This document shows, in pieces, positions 43,478 to 52,846 of a stretch of DNA of 53,429 nt. A program made the translations under genes and the position numbers. The stretch is from Limisphaerales bacterium (GTDB lineage Bacteria > Verrucomicrobiota > Verrucomicrobiia > Limisphaerales > SXTU01): positions 1 through 53,429 of the forward strand of contig WRPG01000034.1 of NCBI GenBank assembly GCA_009773355.1. Direction: 5' to 3'. Positions within the stretch are counted from its first letter, which is position 1, and every line of letters starts with the position of its first letter. A model generated the notes under the pieces. That model made no database searches, was not told where the DNA came from, and saw only the letters and a program-made list of their open reading frames with translations.

Positions 43478-45255
43478 GGCGCGGCCGCAGGATGGGTGTG
43501 CATCAGCCGGCGGAAGACGCCCTGCTCCCGCCCCGCCAGTTCATCCGGCGTGCCGGTCTCCACCACCTGCCCGTCCGCCAGCACCACGACCTGGTCCGCG
43601 TGACGCACCGTGGAGAGCCGGTGCGCGATGACCACGATGGTGAGTTCACCGTGCAACTGCTCGATGGCCGTCTGCACGGAGCGCTCGTTCTCGTTGTCGA
43701 GCGAACTGGTCGCCTCGTCCAGCAGCAGCAACGCGGGCCGGCGTAGCAGCGCGCGGGCGAGCGTGAGCCGCTGGCGTTCGCCGCCGGAGAGTCGCACGCC
43801 CCGGTCGCCCACCACGGTGTCCAGCCCCTGCGGCAGCCGGGCGACGAACTCCGCCGCCGCCGCCGCGCGCAGGACGGTTTGCAGTTCGTCCTCCGTCGCA
43901 CCGGGTTTCGCCCAGAGCAGGTTCGCGCGGATGGTGTCGTGAAAGAGAAACGGCTCCTGCGGCACGTAGCCGATGGAGTTGCGCCACGCGGCGAGGCGGG
44001 CGGCGTCCAGCGGCTCGCCGTCCACGAGCACGCGGCCGGCGGTCGGGGTGAGCAGGCCGAGCACGAGGTCGGCGAGCGTGCTCTTGCCCGCGCCCGAAGC
44101 GCCGACCAGCGCGGTCATGCGGCGCGCGGGAAGGGCGAGGCTGACATTCCGCACCGCCGCGCGTTCACCGGCGGGATCGTAGTGGAACGACACGTTCTCC
44201 AGCCGCACTTCGCGCCGGAGTTCCAGCCCGGGCGCGCCCTCGGCCAGCTCCTCGCGGGCGGCCTCAAGCTCGGCGCGCAGTTTCTCCACGGCGTCGAACG
44301 CGGGCTGGTAATGGACGATGTGCTGCCAGGTGCTTTGGATCGCGCCGATGCGCGGCAGCAGGCGGGTGAACACGAAGACCATCAGCACCAGTTGCGCGGT
44401 GCCGAGCCGCGCCCACGCGACGGCCACGTAGAGGAAGGCCATCAACGCCACCCAGCCGGCCAGCTCGAAGAAGACGCGCGACGCGGAGAAGACGTGCCGT
44501 GACGCGACGAAGTGCTCGGCAATCGCGTGCGTGGCGCGGCGGAACAAATCGAGGTGATGCCCGCCGCGCCCGTGGCTCTTGGCCACCTTGAAGCCGGCGA
44601 GGTGCTCCGCGATGGCGGCGCTCATCTCGGCGCGGCACTGCTGCCCCACCTTGCCCGCCTCGTGCGCGCGGCGGTTCAGCGGACGCAGCGCCAGCGCCAC
44701 CGCCACGCCGCAGCCCAGCGCCAGCGCGGTGAGCGGCGGCGAAAGCAGCAGCGCCACGACCAGATGCACCAGCGCCAGCCCGACCAGGCCGGCAAGCGTC
44801 ACGCCTTGCTGCGCCGCGAACCCCGCGTGGTCCACCTCCTGGGTGAGCGCGCGCGTGAGGTCCGCCGCGCGCAGCCGCGTGAAGGTCAGCCAGCGGGCGT
44901 TGACGAGCGCGGCATACAGCCGGTCGCGCAGATGCGCGGTGTAACTGGCTTCGATGCGGGCGTTGTGGTGGTCGGCCAACCGGCGCAGCACCGCCTGCAA
45001 CACGAGCAGGCCGACAAAGCTGCACAGCACCAGCTCGAAGCCGGGCGTGACGCCCAGGCCGCTGAAGACTTTCCGCCACACCTTCGCCAGACCCGCCGCC
45101 GCCTGGACTTCGCCCAGGCCGAGGAGTTCCACCAGCGGCATGAGCAGGAGCAACCCGGACGCCTCCAGCAGCGCGACCGCCACGAGCAGCGCCGCCGAGC
45201 CTGCCATGCGCCAGCGCGCATGACGGAGGAAGCTGCGAAGGAAAGGGGCGGTCAT
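43474..45255 (-). CDS. ABC exporter, fused TMD-NBD
   Basis: 593 residues, ATG at 45255. Six-helix exporter domain in the first 320 residues, then the nucleotide-binding domain: Walker A VGASGAGKST, Q-loop VPQEPF, signature LSGGERQR, Walker B LLLLDEATSSLD, H-loop AHRLS. MsbA-like lipid/oligosaccharide or peptide exporter half-molecule acting as a dimer. Preceded by a terminator, so it begins a second transcription unit of the locus. Confidence 0.92.
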   Translation of the reverse strand: MTAPFLRSFLRHARWRMAGSAALLVAVALLEASGLLLLMPLVELLGLGEVQAAAGLAKVWRKVFSGLGVTPGFELVLCSFVGLLVLQAVLRRLADHHNARIEASYTAHLRDRLYAALVNARWLTFTRLRAADLTRALTQEVDHAGFAAQQGVTLAGLVGLALVHLVVALLLSPPLTALALGCGVAVALALRPLNRRAHEAGKVGQQCRAEMSAAIAEHLAGFKVAKSHGRGGHHLDLFRRATHAIAEHFVASRHVFSASRVFFELAGWVALMAFLYVAVAWARLGTAQLVLMVFVFTRLLPRIGAIQSTWQHIVHYQPAFDAVEKLRAELEAAREELAEGAPGLELRREVRLENVSFHYDPAGERAAVRNVSLALPARRMTALVGASGAGKSTLADLVLGLLTPTAGRVLVDGEPLDAARLAAWRNSIGYVPQEPFLFHDTIRANLLWAKPGATEDELQTVLRAAAAAEFVARLPQGLDTVVGDRGVRLSGGERQRLTLARALLRRPALLLLDEATSSLDNENERSVQTAIEQLHGELTIVVIAHRLSTVRHADQVVVLADGQVVETGTPDELAGREQGVFRRLMHTHPAAAP

Positions 45256-45300
45256 GGCGGAGCGCGTGGACGGAGAGTGTGTTGCCAACGCGCACCCGAG

Positions 45301-45329
45301 AAAAGCAAAAGCGCACCGGATGGGTGCGC
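45301..45329 (-). terminator. Intrinsic terminator between GT2 and ABC genes
   Basis: On the minus strand: GCGCACC, 5 nt loop, GGTGCGC, then TTTTGCTTTT. It follows the GT2 stop by about 28 bp and splits the leftward locus into two units. Confidence 0.85.
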
Positions 45330-45356
45330 TGGGCGGGAACGGAAAATGGGCCGGGG

Positions 45357-46169
45357 TCAGCCGGCGTCGTTGGTGGGTTTTGGCATTGGCGCCTTGGTGC
45401 CCGACGCCGCCCACTTGGCCTCGATCAGCCGCAACGAGAGGAGCGTTTCGGCCAAGGTGCGTTGCAGGGCGTAATACCAGCCCGCCCAGCCGTCGAGGAT
45501 CACGCCGCGCGCGAACAGCGTGTAGAGCAGCACCGCCGGCGGGCCGAGGACGATGGTCCGGCGCAGGCGGTCGTTGAAGCCGAGCCGTGCGCCCGGCGTG
45601 GCGGCGAGCTTCTCCGCCTCCAGCCTGGCGTAGCGGTCCTGCGACCAGACCCAGTGCGAGAGCGGCTTGCGGTCGTCGTGGAGGATGCGCGTGCGCAGCG
45701 CGGCGACCGGGCCGCCGGCACGGAGCAGTTGCGTGTGGCCGTCCTGCTCGTAGCGGCACTTCGCCCGCCGGAACAGCACGAGCCGCGGCGGATACAACGT
45801 GCCGCGCAGCGGGCGGCCGTTGATGCAGTAGCGGAAGGAAGCGGCGCAGGCGGCCAGTTCGGCGGCGGGCTGGAGCGCGGCCAGCTCCTGCTCGAAGCCC
45901 GCTTCAAGGATGTAGTCTGCGTCCAGCGCGAGCACCCAATCCGTCGTGATCTGGTCCACGCCGAAGTTCCACTGCGCGGTGTGGTGGTCGAACGGGCGTT
46001 CGAGGAAGCGCACGTTGCCGTGCCGGCTGGCAGCCGCCTTCGTCCCGTCCGTGCTCCGGCTGTCCACGACCACGACCTCGCGCGCCCACGCGAGCCGCGC
46101 GAGGCAGCGGGCGAGGTTGACCTCCTCATTGTAGGTGAGGACGAGCGGCGTGATGTCAGCAAGGTCCAT
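45357..46169 (-). CDS. GT2 family glycosyltransferase
   Basis: 270 residues, ATG at 46169. GT-A features: LVLTYNEEVNLARCLARL, VVVVDSRSTDGT, and DxD in VLALDADYILE. The later segment (GTLYPPRLVLFRRAKCRYEQ, DGHTQLLRAGGP) resembles the WaaE/KdtX-type branch that adds sugars to lipooligosaccharide cores. Cytoplasmic. Confidence 0.88.
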   Translation of the reverse strand: MDLADITPLVLTYNEEVNLARCLARLAWAREVVVVDSRSTDGTKAAASRHGNVRFLERPFDHHTAQWNFGVDQITTDWVLALDADYILEAGFEQELAALQPAAELAACAASFRYCINGRPLRGTLYPPRLVLFRRAKCRYEQDGHTQLLRAGGPVAALRTRILHDDRKPLSHWVWSQDRYARLEAEKLAATPGARLGFNDRLRRTIVLGPPAVLLYTLFARGVILDGWAGWYYALQRTLAETLLSLRLIEAKWAASGTKAPMPKPTNDAG

Positions 46170-46174
46170 GCGCG

Positions 46175-46813
46175 TCAGGCGGGCTTGTCCGCCGCCATCA
46201 CCATGGTCATCCAGAGGAACGGAACGCGGCCCGCGCCGCGGAACTGGAAGTTTGTGAAGCCCGCCTCCGCCAGCAGGCGCGTGAGCGTGGCGCGGCTCCA
46301 GAGCTTGATGTGACCGCAATCCCAGAGCGGGTCGGCGTGGCGATCCCATTTGCCGAGCACGGAGATGGCGAGGTTCTTCAGGTAGCCGTGATAGGGCGTG
46401 GTGCAGATGAAGCGCCCGCCCGGCTTCAAGGCGCGGTAACAGCTCCGCACGTAGCCGCGCGGGTCGTAAAGGTGCTCGACGACTTCCGTGCTGACGATGA
46501 AGTCAAACGGCTCGCCTCCGAGCCGCTCCAGCAGGTCATCCGTCGCCGAGAGCAGCTCGAAGCGGCACTGCGGATACGCCCGCCGCGCGGCTTCAATCCC
46601 GGTCTGGCTCAAGTCGGTGCCGGTGACCTGGCAGCCGAGCTTGGCGAACTCACCGCAGGTGAAGCCGTTGCCGCAGCCCACGTCCAGCACCCGCGCGCCC
46701 GCGAGCCGCTCGCGCGGGCCGCACAGCTCGATCACCTTGGGCATGAAATGCCGGTGCATGTGCGAGGGGCCGGCCCCACGGAACTGGTATTGGAGATAGC
46801 CGGAGTCGGACAT
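46175..46813 (-). CDS. Class I SAM-dependent methyltransferase
   Basis: 212 residues, ATG at 46813 with CTCC just upstream instead of a normal Shine-Dalgarno. Motif I RVLDVGCGNGF, acidic loop TGTDLS, motif post-I FDFIVSTEVVEHLYDPRGYV and ALKPGGRFICTTPY. The N-terminal YQFRGAGPSHMHRHF fits UbiG-like sugar/lipid methylases of polysaccharide loci. Acts on an unknown glycan or lipid substrate. Confidence 0.85.
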   Translation of the reverse strand: MSDSGYLQYQFRGAGPSHMHRHFMPKVIELCGPRERLAGARVLDVGCGNGFTCGEFAKLGCQVTGTDLSQTGIEAARRAYPQCRFELLSATDDLLERLGGEPFDFIVSTEVVEHLYDPRGYVRSCYRALKPGGRFICTTPYHGYLKNLAISVLGKWDRHADPLWDCGHIKLWSRATLTRLLAEAGFTNFQFRGAGRVPFLWMTMVMAADKPA

Positions 46814-46830
46814 ACGGAGGAGATGCGGGG

Positions 46831-48018
46831 TTACGGACGCGGAGCCGCGAGGATGCGGGTGTATTCGTCCCGGATGCGGTCGGCCACGGACGGCCAGGAG
46901 AATTCCTGCTCGACGAGCTGCCGGGCCTTCGATGCGAACGTCTCGCGCGACCCGCCCGTCTGAAACCGCCGGGCCACGGATGTGGCGACGGCCTCGATCT
47001 CCATCGGCGGGACTTCGCCCAACTGGCGCCGCGCCACCCAGTCCGCCAGCGCCACGCCGGGCGTGACGACCACGGGCAGGCCCGCCGCCAGCGCCTCGAC
47101 CACGGCGAGGCCGAAGTTCTCCGAGTGCGAGGTGAGCGTGAAGACGTCCGCGCCCTGCAGGAGCGTCTGCTTCCACTCACCGGACACGAACCCTTCGCGG
47201 CGCGTGCGCGCGGCAAGCCCGGACTCGCGAAGCAACTGGCTGACCTGCGCCTCGTAGTCCGGCGGCTCGGCATTGCCGGCGAGGACGAAGGTGAAGCGCT
47301 CCTTCGCCGCGAGCTGCGCCAGCGCCGGGACGAGGATTTCCAAACCCTTCTTCGGATGCACCCGCGAGAGGAAGAGCACGACGCGCTCGTCCGGCGGCAA
47401 GTCCAGCTTCGCCCGCAACTTGGCCCGCGCGTCCGGCACCATCACAGGCAGGTCAATCCCGTGCGGCGCGACAAACCCGCGCGTGCCCAAGCCCAGGACT
47501 GCCGCCTCGTCCTGCTCCTGCTGCGTGGTGAAGTGCAGCGCCGCCGCCCCGCGCAGGTTGGCGCGCTCGACCAGCGAGAGGTAGAGGCGCTTCTTCAGCG
47601 AGCGCCGCTGGAGCGACCACTCGCAGAGCTGGCCGAGCGGGCGGTTGAGGTAGGGGACGCCCGCGCGGCGGCACTTGCTCATGGCGCAGGTCGAGGGGAA
47701 GGAAAACACGGCATGGACGTGGACCAGGTCGTAGTCGCGCACCCTCGCGTCCAGCCAGCGGGACAACGGCCGTGACCAGGCGAACTCCCGCAGCGCCCGC
47801 AACGGCGGCGACGAGCGGGCGAAGAAGCGCACGGGCACGCCACCGCGCTCGGTGGGAGTTTCGAGGGGCACGTCCAGCACGCCTTCGCCGTCGTCGTTCG
47901 TGGTGGCGATCTCCGCCGCGACGCCCGCGCCCCGCAGCGCCGCCACCATGGCCAGGACCGCCAGGCTGGGGCCGCCGCGAACCGGCGAGACCGACGGAAT
48001 GACGTGAAGGACGCGCAT
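46831..48018 (-). CDS. GT4 family glycosyltransferase
   Basis: 395 residues, ATG at 48018. N-terminal HVIPSVSPVRGGPSLAV and C-terminal Rossmann domain with FLSRVHPKKGLEILVPAL, FVLAGNAEPPDYE, and the donor-site motif SHSENFGLAVVEALAAGLPV (E-x7-E). GT-B retaining enzyme using a nucleotide sugar, in glycan assembly. Confidence 0.9.
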   Translation of the reverse strand: MRVLHVIPSVSPVRGGPSLAVLAMVAALRGAGVAAEIATTNDDGEGVLDVPLETPTERGGVPVRFFARSSPPLRALREFAWSRPLSRWLDARVRDYDLVHVHAVFSFPSTCAMSKCRRAGVPYLNRPLGQLCEWSLQRRSLKKRLYLSLVERANLRGAAALHFTTQQEQDEAAVLGLGTRGFVAPHGIDLPVMVPDARAKLRAKLDLPPDERVVLFLSRVHPKKGLEILVPALAQLAAKERFTFVLAGNAEPPDYEAQVSQLLRESGLAARTRREGFVSGEWKQTLLQGADVFTLTSHSENFGLAVVEALAAGLPVVVTPGVALADWVARRQLGEVPPMEIEAVATSVARRFQTGGSRETFASKARQLVEQEFSWPSVADRIRDEYTRILAAPRP

Positions 48019-48043
48019 CAGACCGCGCCGGCCCCGGGCACGC

Positions 48044-48244
48044 TCAGAACAGCGTGTAGATGAACGGGGCCGCCGCCGTGCCGCCGAGGATGATGACCGC
48101 GCCCAGCGCCAGCAGCGCGAGCAGCAGCGGGATCATCCAGAACTTCTTGTTCTCGCCGAGAAACGCGATGAACTCCTTCACGATGCCGGCCTGCTGCTGC
48201 TGGCCGGCCTGCTCGAACTCGTTGGAGGGCTTTTGCTCGCTCAT
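48044..48244 (-). CDS. DUF5989 small membrane protein
   Basis: 66 residues, ATG at 48244. A Gln-rich N-terminus, then IVKEFIAFLGENKKFWMIPL, LLALLALGAVIILGGTAAAP and FIYTLF: an amphipathic start, then one TM helix with terminal FIYTLF, typical of DUF5989. These small proteins are regularly encoded next to SxtJ-like proteins and carbamoyltransferases, as here. Confidence 0.8.
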   Translation of the reverse strand: MSEQKPSNEFEQAGQQQQAGIVKEFIAFLGENKKFWMIPLLLALLALGAVIILGGTAAAPFIYTLF

Positions 48245-48250
48245 GGCAGG

Positions 48251-48691
48251 TTAGAATTGGCTGTAATAGCGTCGGGCTTCGGGCGCGGGCGGCGCGTCAA
48301 TCCAGTAGGTCTTCGCCTGCGCGTCGGGAGCCTTGCAGATCGGCTGCCGGCCGCCAAGCCGTTTGACGAGGCCGATGCCGGTGACCAGGACGTAGAAGAC
48401 CAGCCCGAGCACCAGGTTGCCGACGACCAGGCCGATGCTGCACGCGAGGGCATACCAGACGACGTAGAACGGCCGGGCGATCGCGGGCACGAGATAGAAC
48501 AGCACCCCTGCCGCCGCGCCGCAGCCGCCGAGCTTGAGCGCGAAGGACACGTCCCAGCCCTTGCCGCGCAGCCAGCCCACGAGGAGAAAAACCAGCGCGA
48601 GACAGGGGAAGCCGATGACGAGGCTCTTGGCGAACACGCGCCGCGCCGCCGTGTCCGGGTGCCAGTTAACTTCTTTGAACGGGTTGACCAT
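48251..48691 (-). CDS. SxtJ-like membrane protein
   Basis: 146 residues, ATG at 48691. Three or four TM segments (SLVIGFPCLALVFLLVGWL, KLGGCGAAAGVLFYLVPAI, VVWYALACSIGLVVGNLVLG) and a C-terminal YWIDAPPAPEARRYYSQF. It is of the SxtJ type named from saxitoxin clusters but found mostly in polysaccharide loci. Sits between DUF5989 and the acyltransferase. The name does not imply toxin synthesis. Confidence 0.75.
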   Translation of the reverse strand: MVNPFKEVNWHPDTAARRVFAKSLVIGFPCLALVFLLVGWLRGKGWDVSFALKLGGCGAAAGVLFYLVPAIARPFYVVWYALACSIGLVVGNLVLGLVFYVLVTGIGLVKRLGGRQPICKAPDAQAKTYWIDAPPAPEARRYYSQF

Positions 48692-48697
48692 AAATTC

Positions 48698-49813
48698 CTA
48701 TGCGGGTGCCGGCAGCCGGTCGCGCAGCCACCCGCGCACGCGCGCCGTTTGCCGCTCGAAACACAGATAAAGGATCCAGGCCACGCCCAGCAGCGCGGCC
48801 ACCTTCACGCCAAACGTCAGCAGGGATGCGGCATCAAGAGCCTTCGCCCGGACCGGATAAAAATGGGTCCAGAAGCCCAGCGCGACGAAGTGCGTCAGGT
48901 AGAGCGTGTAGGAGAAGTCCGCCAGCGGCGTGCCCCAGTGATCGAGAGACCGCGCCCATCCAGCAGCCGGTTCCCAGGCTCCGACACAATGAACCAGCAG
49001 GCCAAAACCCGCCGCCAGGATCAGGGTGGACCAAGCCATCGAGGGAATCGCCGCCCGCCAGGCGGACACGTCCACCGAGGATGAGGCGCTGTTCAATTGC
49101 ATCATCACCACGCCCGCGACGACGACCGGCACCGCGACGGCCACACAAGTTCCGCGCGACGGGATTGGGCCGAGTTGGTGCGCCACCACGCCGAGCAGCC
49201 AGCAGAACAGGTAGGTGACATCCAGCCGGGTGAAGACAAAGAACCCCGCCAGCACCACGGTCGCGGCCACCAGCTTCGTGCGTGTCACCGTGTTCGAGCA
49301 GAGCTGGAGCACACACGCCCACAGCAGGTAAAACCAGATCTCATACGCGAGCGACCACAACGGGGCGTTGCCGCCAAAGACGCCGATGTCCCCCGCCACG
49401 CCTTGAAGCCCGAGCAGGTTCACCGCGAACTCCGTCACCGACGGAGTCTGTCCGCACGCCAGCATCCCGACCGCCGTCAGACACAAGGTCGGAACCAAGG
49501 GCACGTAAATCCGCGTGGCCCGGTCCAGAAAGTAAGGGCCGGGTCGGAAGACGCCTTCCCGCCACCGTTGCAGCGAACGCCCGCCCACCAGATAGCCGCT
49601 CAGGACAAAGAACAGGACAACCGCTTCCAGACCCAGGCGCGAGAGCGCGTAAGCCAGCGCCGTGATCCAGTTACGATCCGCCTGGTCCAGCGCCGCAAAC
49701 TCCACGAAATGCATCGCCCGCGTGTGACTAAGCAGCACCACGAAGGCGGCCCCGAAGCGCAACCAGTCAATCCAGTAGTATCGCCCGGCGTTTGCTGGCT
49801 TTTGACTGGGCAT
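48698..49813 (-). CDS. Acyltransferase 3 family membrane enzyme
   Basis: 371 residues, ATG at 49813. About ten TM helices. The N-terminal YYWIDWLRFGAAFVVLLSHT contains the catalytic-type Arg and His, followed by AVVLFFVLSGYLVGG, as in OafA-like O-acyltransferases. It would transfer an acetyl or other acyl group to a glycan at the membrane. Confidence 0.88.
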   Translation of the reverse strand: MPSQKPANAGRYYWIDWLRFGAAFVVLLSHTRAMHFVEFAALDQADRNWITALAYALSRLGLEAVVLFFVLSGYLVGGRSLQRWREGVFRPGPYFLDRATRIYVPLVPTLCLTAVGMLACGQTPSVTEFAVNLLGLQGVAGDIGVFGGNAPLWSLAYEIWFYLLWACVLQLCSNTVTRTKLVAATVVLAGFFVFTRLDVTYLFCWLLGVVAHQLGPIPSRGTCVAVAVPVVVAGVVMMQLNSASSSVDVSAWRAAIPSMAWSTLILAAGFGLLVHCVGAWEPAAGWARSLDHWGTPLADFSYTLYLTHFVALGFWTHFYPVRAKALDAASLLTFGVKVAALLGVAWILYLCFERQTARVRGWLRDRLPAPA

Positions 49814-49816
49814 CGC

Positions 49817-51667
49817 CTAGTCGAGTTTGAAACTCTCGATGTATTTCTTCCGGGCGGACTCGTCTTGTTGCGGCTGCTCCGAGCGGCGCAGGACGCAGTT
49901 CTCCAGCACGAGCACATCCATGTCCGACGCCATGAAGCAGCGGTAGGCGTCGTCCGGCGTGCAGACGATCGGCTCACCACGGATGTTGAAGCTGGTGTTG
50001 ATGATGACCCCGCAGCCGGTCTGGCGTTTGAACTCCTTCATCAGCCGCCAGTAGCGCCCGTGCCGCTCCTCGTCCACGGTCTGGAGCCGCGCGCTCATGT
50101 CCACATGCGTGATGGCCGGGAGCGTGGAGCGCGGGACGTTCACGCGCTTGCGCAGGTCGGGGTCCTTCATCAACTGCACCTGTTCTGGCGTGAGCGGCAG
50201 CCAGTGCTCCTTCTTCACGTCGGCCACCATGAGCATGTAGGGCGACTCGCGGTCGTGGTCGAAATACTTGTCCACGTCCTCGATGAGCACGCACGGGGCG
50301 AAGGGGCGGAAACTCTCGCGGAACTTGATGCGCAGGTTCATCTGCGACTGCATCGCGGGACTGCGCGGGTCGCCGATGATGCTGCGGGCACCCAGCGCGC
50401 GCGGGCCGAATTCCATCCGGCCGCTGAACCAGCCGATGACTTTCTCCGAGGCCATCTCCTTCGCCACGGCTTCCAGCAGCGCGGGCTCCTGCTCGTAGAA
50501 TGTGTAGCGCACCTGCTTGCCGTCGAGGAAGGCGCGGATTTCTTCGTTCGAGAACTTGGGGCCGAGCAGCGAGCCTTTGAGGGAATCCTTCTTTGCCGCG
50601 ACGTGCTTGCGCGGCTGGTCGAGCAACTGGTGGTGGACGAACAGCGCCGCACCGAGCGCACCACCGGCATCTCCAGATGCGGGCGTGGCGAAGACGTCGT
50701 CGAAGATGCCAGCGCGAAGCAGCTTGCCGTTGGCCACGCAGTTGAGCGCGACGCCGCCGGCGAGGCAGAGGTTTTTGCTGCCCGTGAGTTCCTTCGCGTG
50801 CCGGGCCATGCGCAGGACGACTTCCTCCGTGACCTTCTGAATCGAGGCGGCGATGTCCATCTCGCGCTGCGTGATGGCGGACTCGGGGTTGCGCGCGGGA
50901 CCGCCGAAGAGCGACGCGAACTTGTCGTTCGTCATCGTCAGCCCCTGGCAGTAGTTGAAGTAGCTCATGTCCATCGCGAGCGAGCCGTCGGGCTTCACGT
51001 CCACGAGGTGCTTGAGGATGGTGTCCACGAAGCGCGGCTCGCCATAGGGCGCGAGGCCCATGAGCTTGTATTCGCCGGAGTTGACCTTGAAGCCGCAGAA
51101 GTAGGTGATCGCGCTGTAGAGCAGGCCGAGCGAATGCGGAAAGTGCAGCGTCTTGAGAATCTTGAGCTTGTTCCCCTGGCCGTGGCCGATGGTGGCGGTG
51201 TCCCACTCGCCGACGCCATCCAGCGTCAGGATGGCGGCGTCCTCGTAGCGTGACGGGAAGAACGTGCTGGCCGCGTGCGACTCGTGGTGGCCGGTGAAGG
51301 CGATGCGCTTGGTGTAACGGCCGCCGAGCGCCTTCCGAATCTCGCGCGGCAGATGCAGCTTGGTCTTGAGCCACAGGGGCATCGCCATCATGAAGGACTG
51401 GAGGCCCTGCGGCGCGAAGGCGAGGTAGGTTTCCAGCAGGCGGTCGAACTTTTGGAGCGGCTTGTCGTAGAAGACGACGTAGTCGAGTTGTTCCGGCGTA
51501 ATCCCGGCCTCCTTGAGGCAATAGTCCACCGCGTGCTTGGGGAACTCGTGGTCGTGCTTGATGCGCGTGAAGCGCTCCTCCTGCGCGGCGGCGACGATGT
51601 CACCGTCCACGACGAGCGCGGCGGCGGAGTCGTGGTAGAAGGCGGAGAGGCCGAGGATCGAGGGCAT
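49817..51667 (-). CDS. Carbamoyltransferase (NodU/TobZ family)
   Basis: 616 residues, ATG at 51667. N-terminal Kae1-like domain: LGLSAFYHDSAAALVVDGD, TGHHESHAASTFFPS (conserved His pairs), ILTLDGVGEWDTATIG. C-terminal YrdC-like domain: WFSGRMEFGPRALGARSIIG and GVIINTSFNIRGEPIVCTPD. Transfers carbamoyl from carbamoyl phosphate via carbamoyl-AMP to a hydroxyl on a sugar or similar. First of the acyltransferase/SxtJ/DUF5989 block. Confidence 0.92.
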   Translation of the reverse strand: MPSILGLSAFYHDSAAALVVDGDIVAAAQEERFTRIKHDHEFPKHAVDYCLKEAGITPEQLDYVVFYDKPLQKFDRLLETYLAFAPQGLQSFMMAMPLWLKTKLHLPREIRKALGGRYTKRIAFTGHHESHAASTFFPSRYEDAAILTLDGVGEWDTATIGHGQGNKLKILKTLHFPHSLGLLYSAITYFCGFKVNSGEYKLMGLAPYGEPRFVDTILKHLVDVKPDGSLAMDMSYFNYCQGLTMTNDKFASLFGGPARNPESAITQREMDIAASIQKVTEEVVLRMARHAKELTGSKNLCLAGGVALNCVANGKLLRAGIFDDVFATPASGDAGGALGAALFVHHQLLDQPRKHVAAKKDSLKGSLLGPKFSNEEIRAFLDGKQVRYTFYEQEPALLEAVAKEMASEKVIGWFSGRMEFGPRALGARSIIGDPRSPAMQSQMNLRIKFRESFRPFAPCVLIEDVDKYFDHDRESPYMLMVADVKKEHWLPLTPEQVQLMKDPDLRKRVNVPRSTLPAITHVDMSARLQTVDEERHGRYWRLMKEFKRQTGCGVIINTSFNIRGEPIVCTPDDAYRCFMASDMDVLVLENCVLRRSEQPQQDESARKKYIESFKLD

Positions 51668-51675
51668 GGGCAACG

Positions 51676-52821
51676 CTATTTCTTGTCCGGTGAACGGTCT
51701 TCCTTCGGCGGCGCGGGACGGAGGGACAGGATCGTCTTCCTCAGCTCCTCCGCCAGCAGGTCCGCGCCCAAGGCCGTGACGTGGACGCCGGAGGCGATGA
51801 AGCAGTCCTTGCGGCGCGGATGCTTCTCGAAGAAGGCGGCGGCGTCGCAGATCACCGCGCCCTCCTCGCGGCCGATCTCCACCACGCGCTCGCGCCATTC
51901 GCGGACGCCGAAGGTGAGATACCAGTTGTCGTCGCCGTTGTCGCCAAAGCGCAGGATGACCGGCGTGGCTCCCTGCTCGCGGATGAACTTGAGATACGCG
52001 CGGAGGGTCTTGTCCAGATTCGCCATCACGTAGGGATGCTGGGTCGGGTGATTGGCAGGACGCTCCTTCAGGACCGGCACGCGGTATTCCTCCGTGGCCT
52101 TCTTTTCGAAGAGGCTGCGGATGTAATAGTGCCAGAGCCGGAACATGGCGCTGTGGCGGATCCAAAAGCCCGTCTGCGCGAGGTCCTTCGTCGGCTCGCC
52201 CCAGCGCTGCTCCCGGAGCAGGCGGTCGAGCGTGCCGGGAGCCTTGCGCTCGAAGACCTCCGCGGACTGGCCCTCGTTCACGCCCGCAAAGATCACCACG
52301 ATGTCCGGCTTCAACAGCGGGATCAGCCGCCGGCCCAAAGTCAGCTCGTGGGAAAGCGAGAAGCAAATCTGTCCCGCGTTCATCACCTCGTCCTTGGTGT
52401 GGCCCGGCTCCTTGCGGAGTTTGTTTTGCAGGAGCGTCGGCCAGGCGTTGTCCGTGTCGAGGTTGTAGCAGAAGGTCGTCGAGCCGCCGGAGCAGTAGAT
52501 GCGCGTCGCATCGGTGGGCTTGGTTTGCGGGAAGTCCTCGCGGTTGCGCAGACCCCAGTTGTTCAGGAGCGTGTTCGAGTTGTAGGCGCTCCGCCGGTGC
52601 GTGGCGCCCAGCTCGGGGTCCGGCTCGTAGAGGCCGTAGCTCTTGCCGGGCGCGCCATACTTGAAGTGGATGACGCCGCGCAGAACCACTTCGCCCACCA
52701 GCAGCAGGGCCACGATGACGGCCGGCACCAGCAGCATCGCCATCACGGCAAAGGTGCGGCGGCGGCTCCGGACGGGCGCGGCGGCGGGCGGCGGATTTGA
52801 TGAAGATGTGTTCTCAGTCAT
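51676..52821 (-). CDS. Membrane-anchored SGNH/GDSL hydrolase
   Basis: 381 residues, ATG at 52821. An N-terminal TM segment (VMAMLLVPAVIVALLLVGEV) is followed by the SGNH fold: block I IYCSGGSTTFC, block III IVVIFAGVNEGQ and C-terminal SGVHVTALGADLLA with the catalytic His. Probably acts in the periplasm on acylated glycans, opposite to or together with the acyltransferase. Confidence 0.8.
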   Translation of the reverse strand: MTENTSSSNPPPAAAPVRSRRRTFAVMAMLLVPAVIVALLLVGEVVLRGVIHFKYGAPGKSYGLYEPDPELGATHRRSAYNSNTLLNNWGLRNREDFPQTKPTDATRIYCSGGSTTFCYNLDTDNAWPTLLQNKLRKEPGHTKDEVMNAGQICFSLSHELTLGRRLIPLLKPDIVVIFAGVNEGQSAEVFERKAPGTLDRLLREQRWGEPTKDLAQTGFWIRHSAMFRLWHYYIRSLFEKKATEEYRVPVLKERPANHPTQHPYVMANLDKTLRAYLKFIREQGATPVILRFGDNGDDNWYLTFGVREWRERVVEIGREEGAVICDAAAFFEKHPRRKDCFIASGVHVTALGADLLAEELRKTILSLRPAPPKEDRSPDKK

Positions 52822-52846
52822 GTCGTTGCGACAAAGCCGTCCCTGC

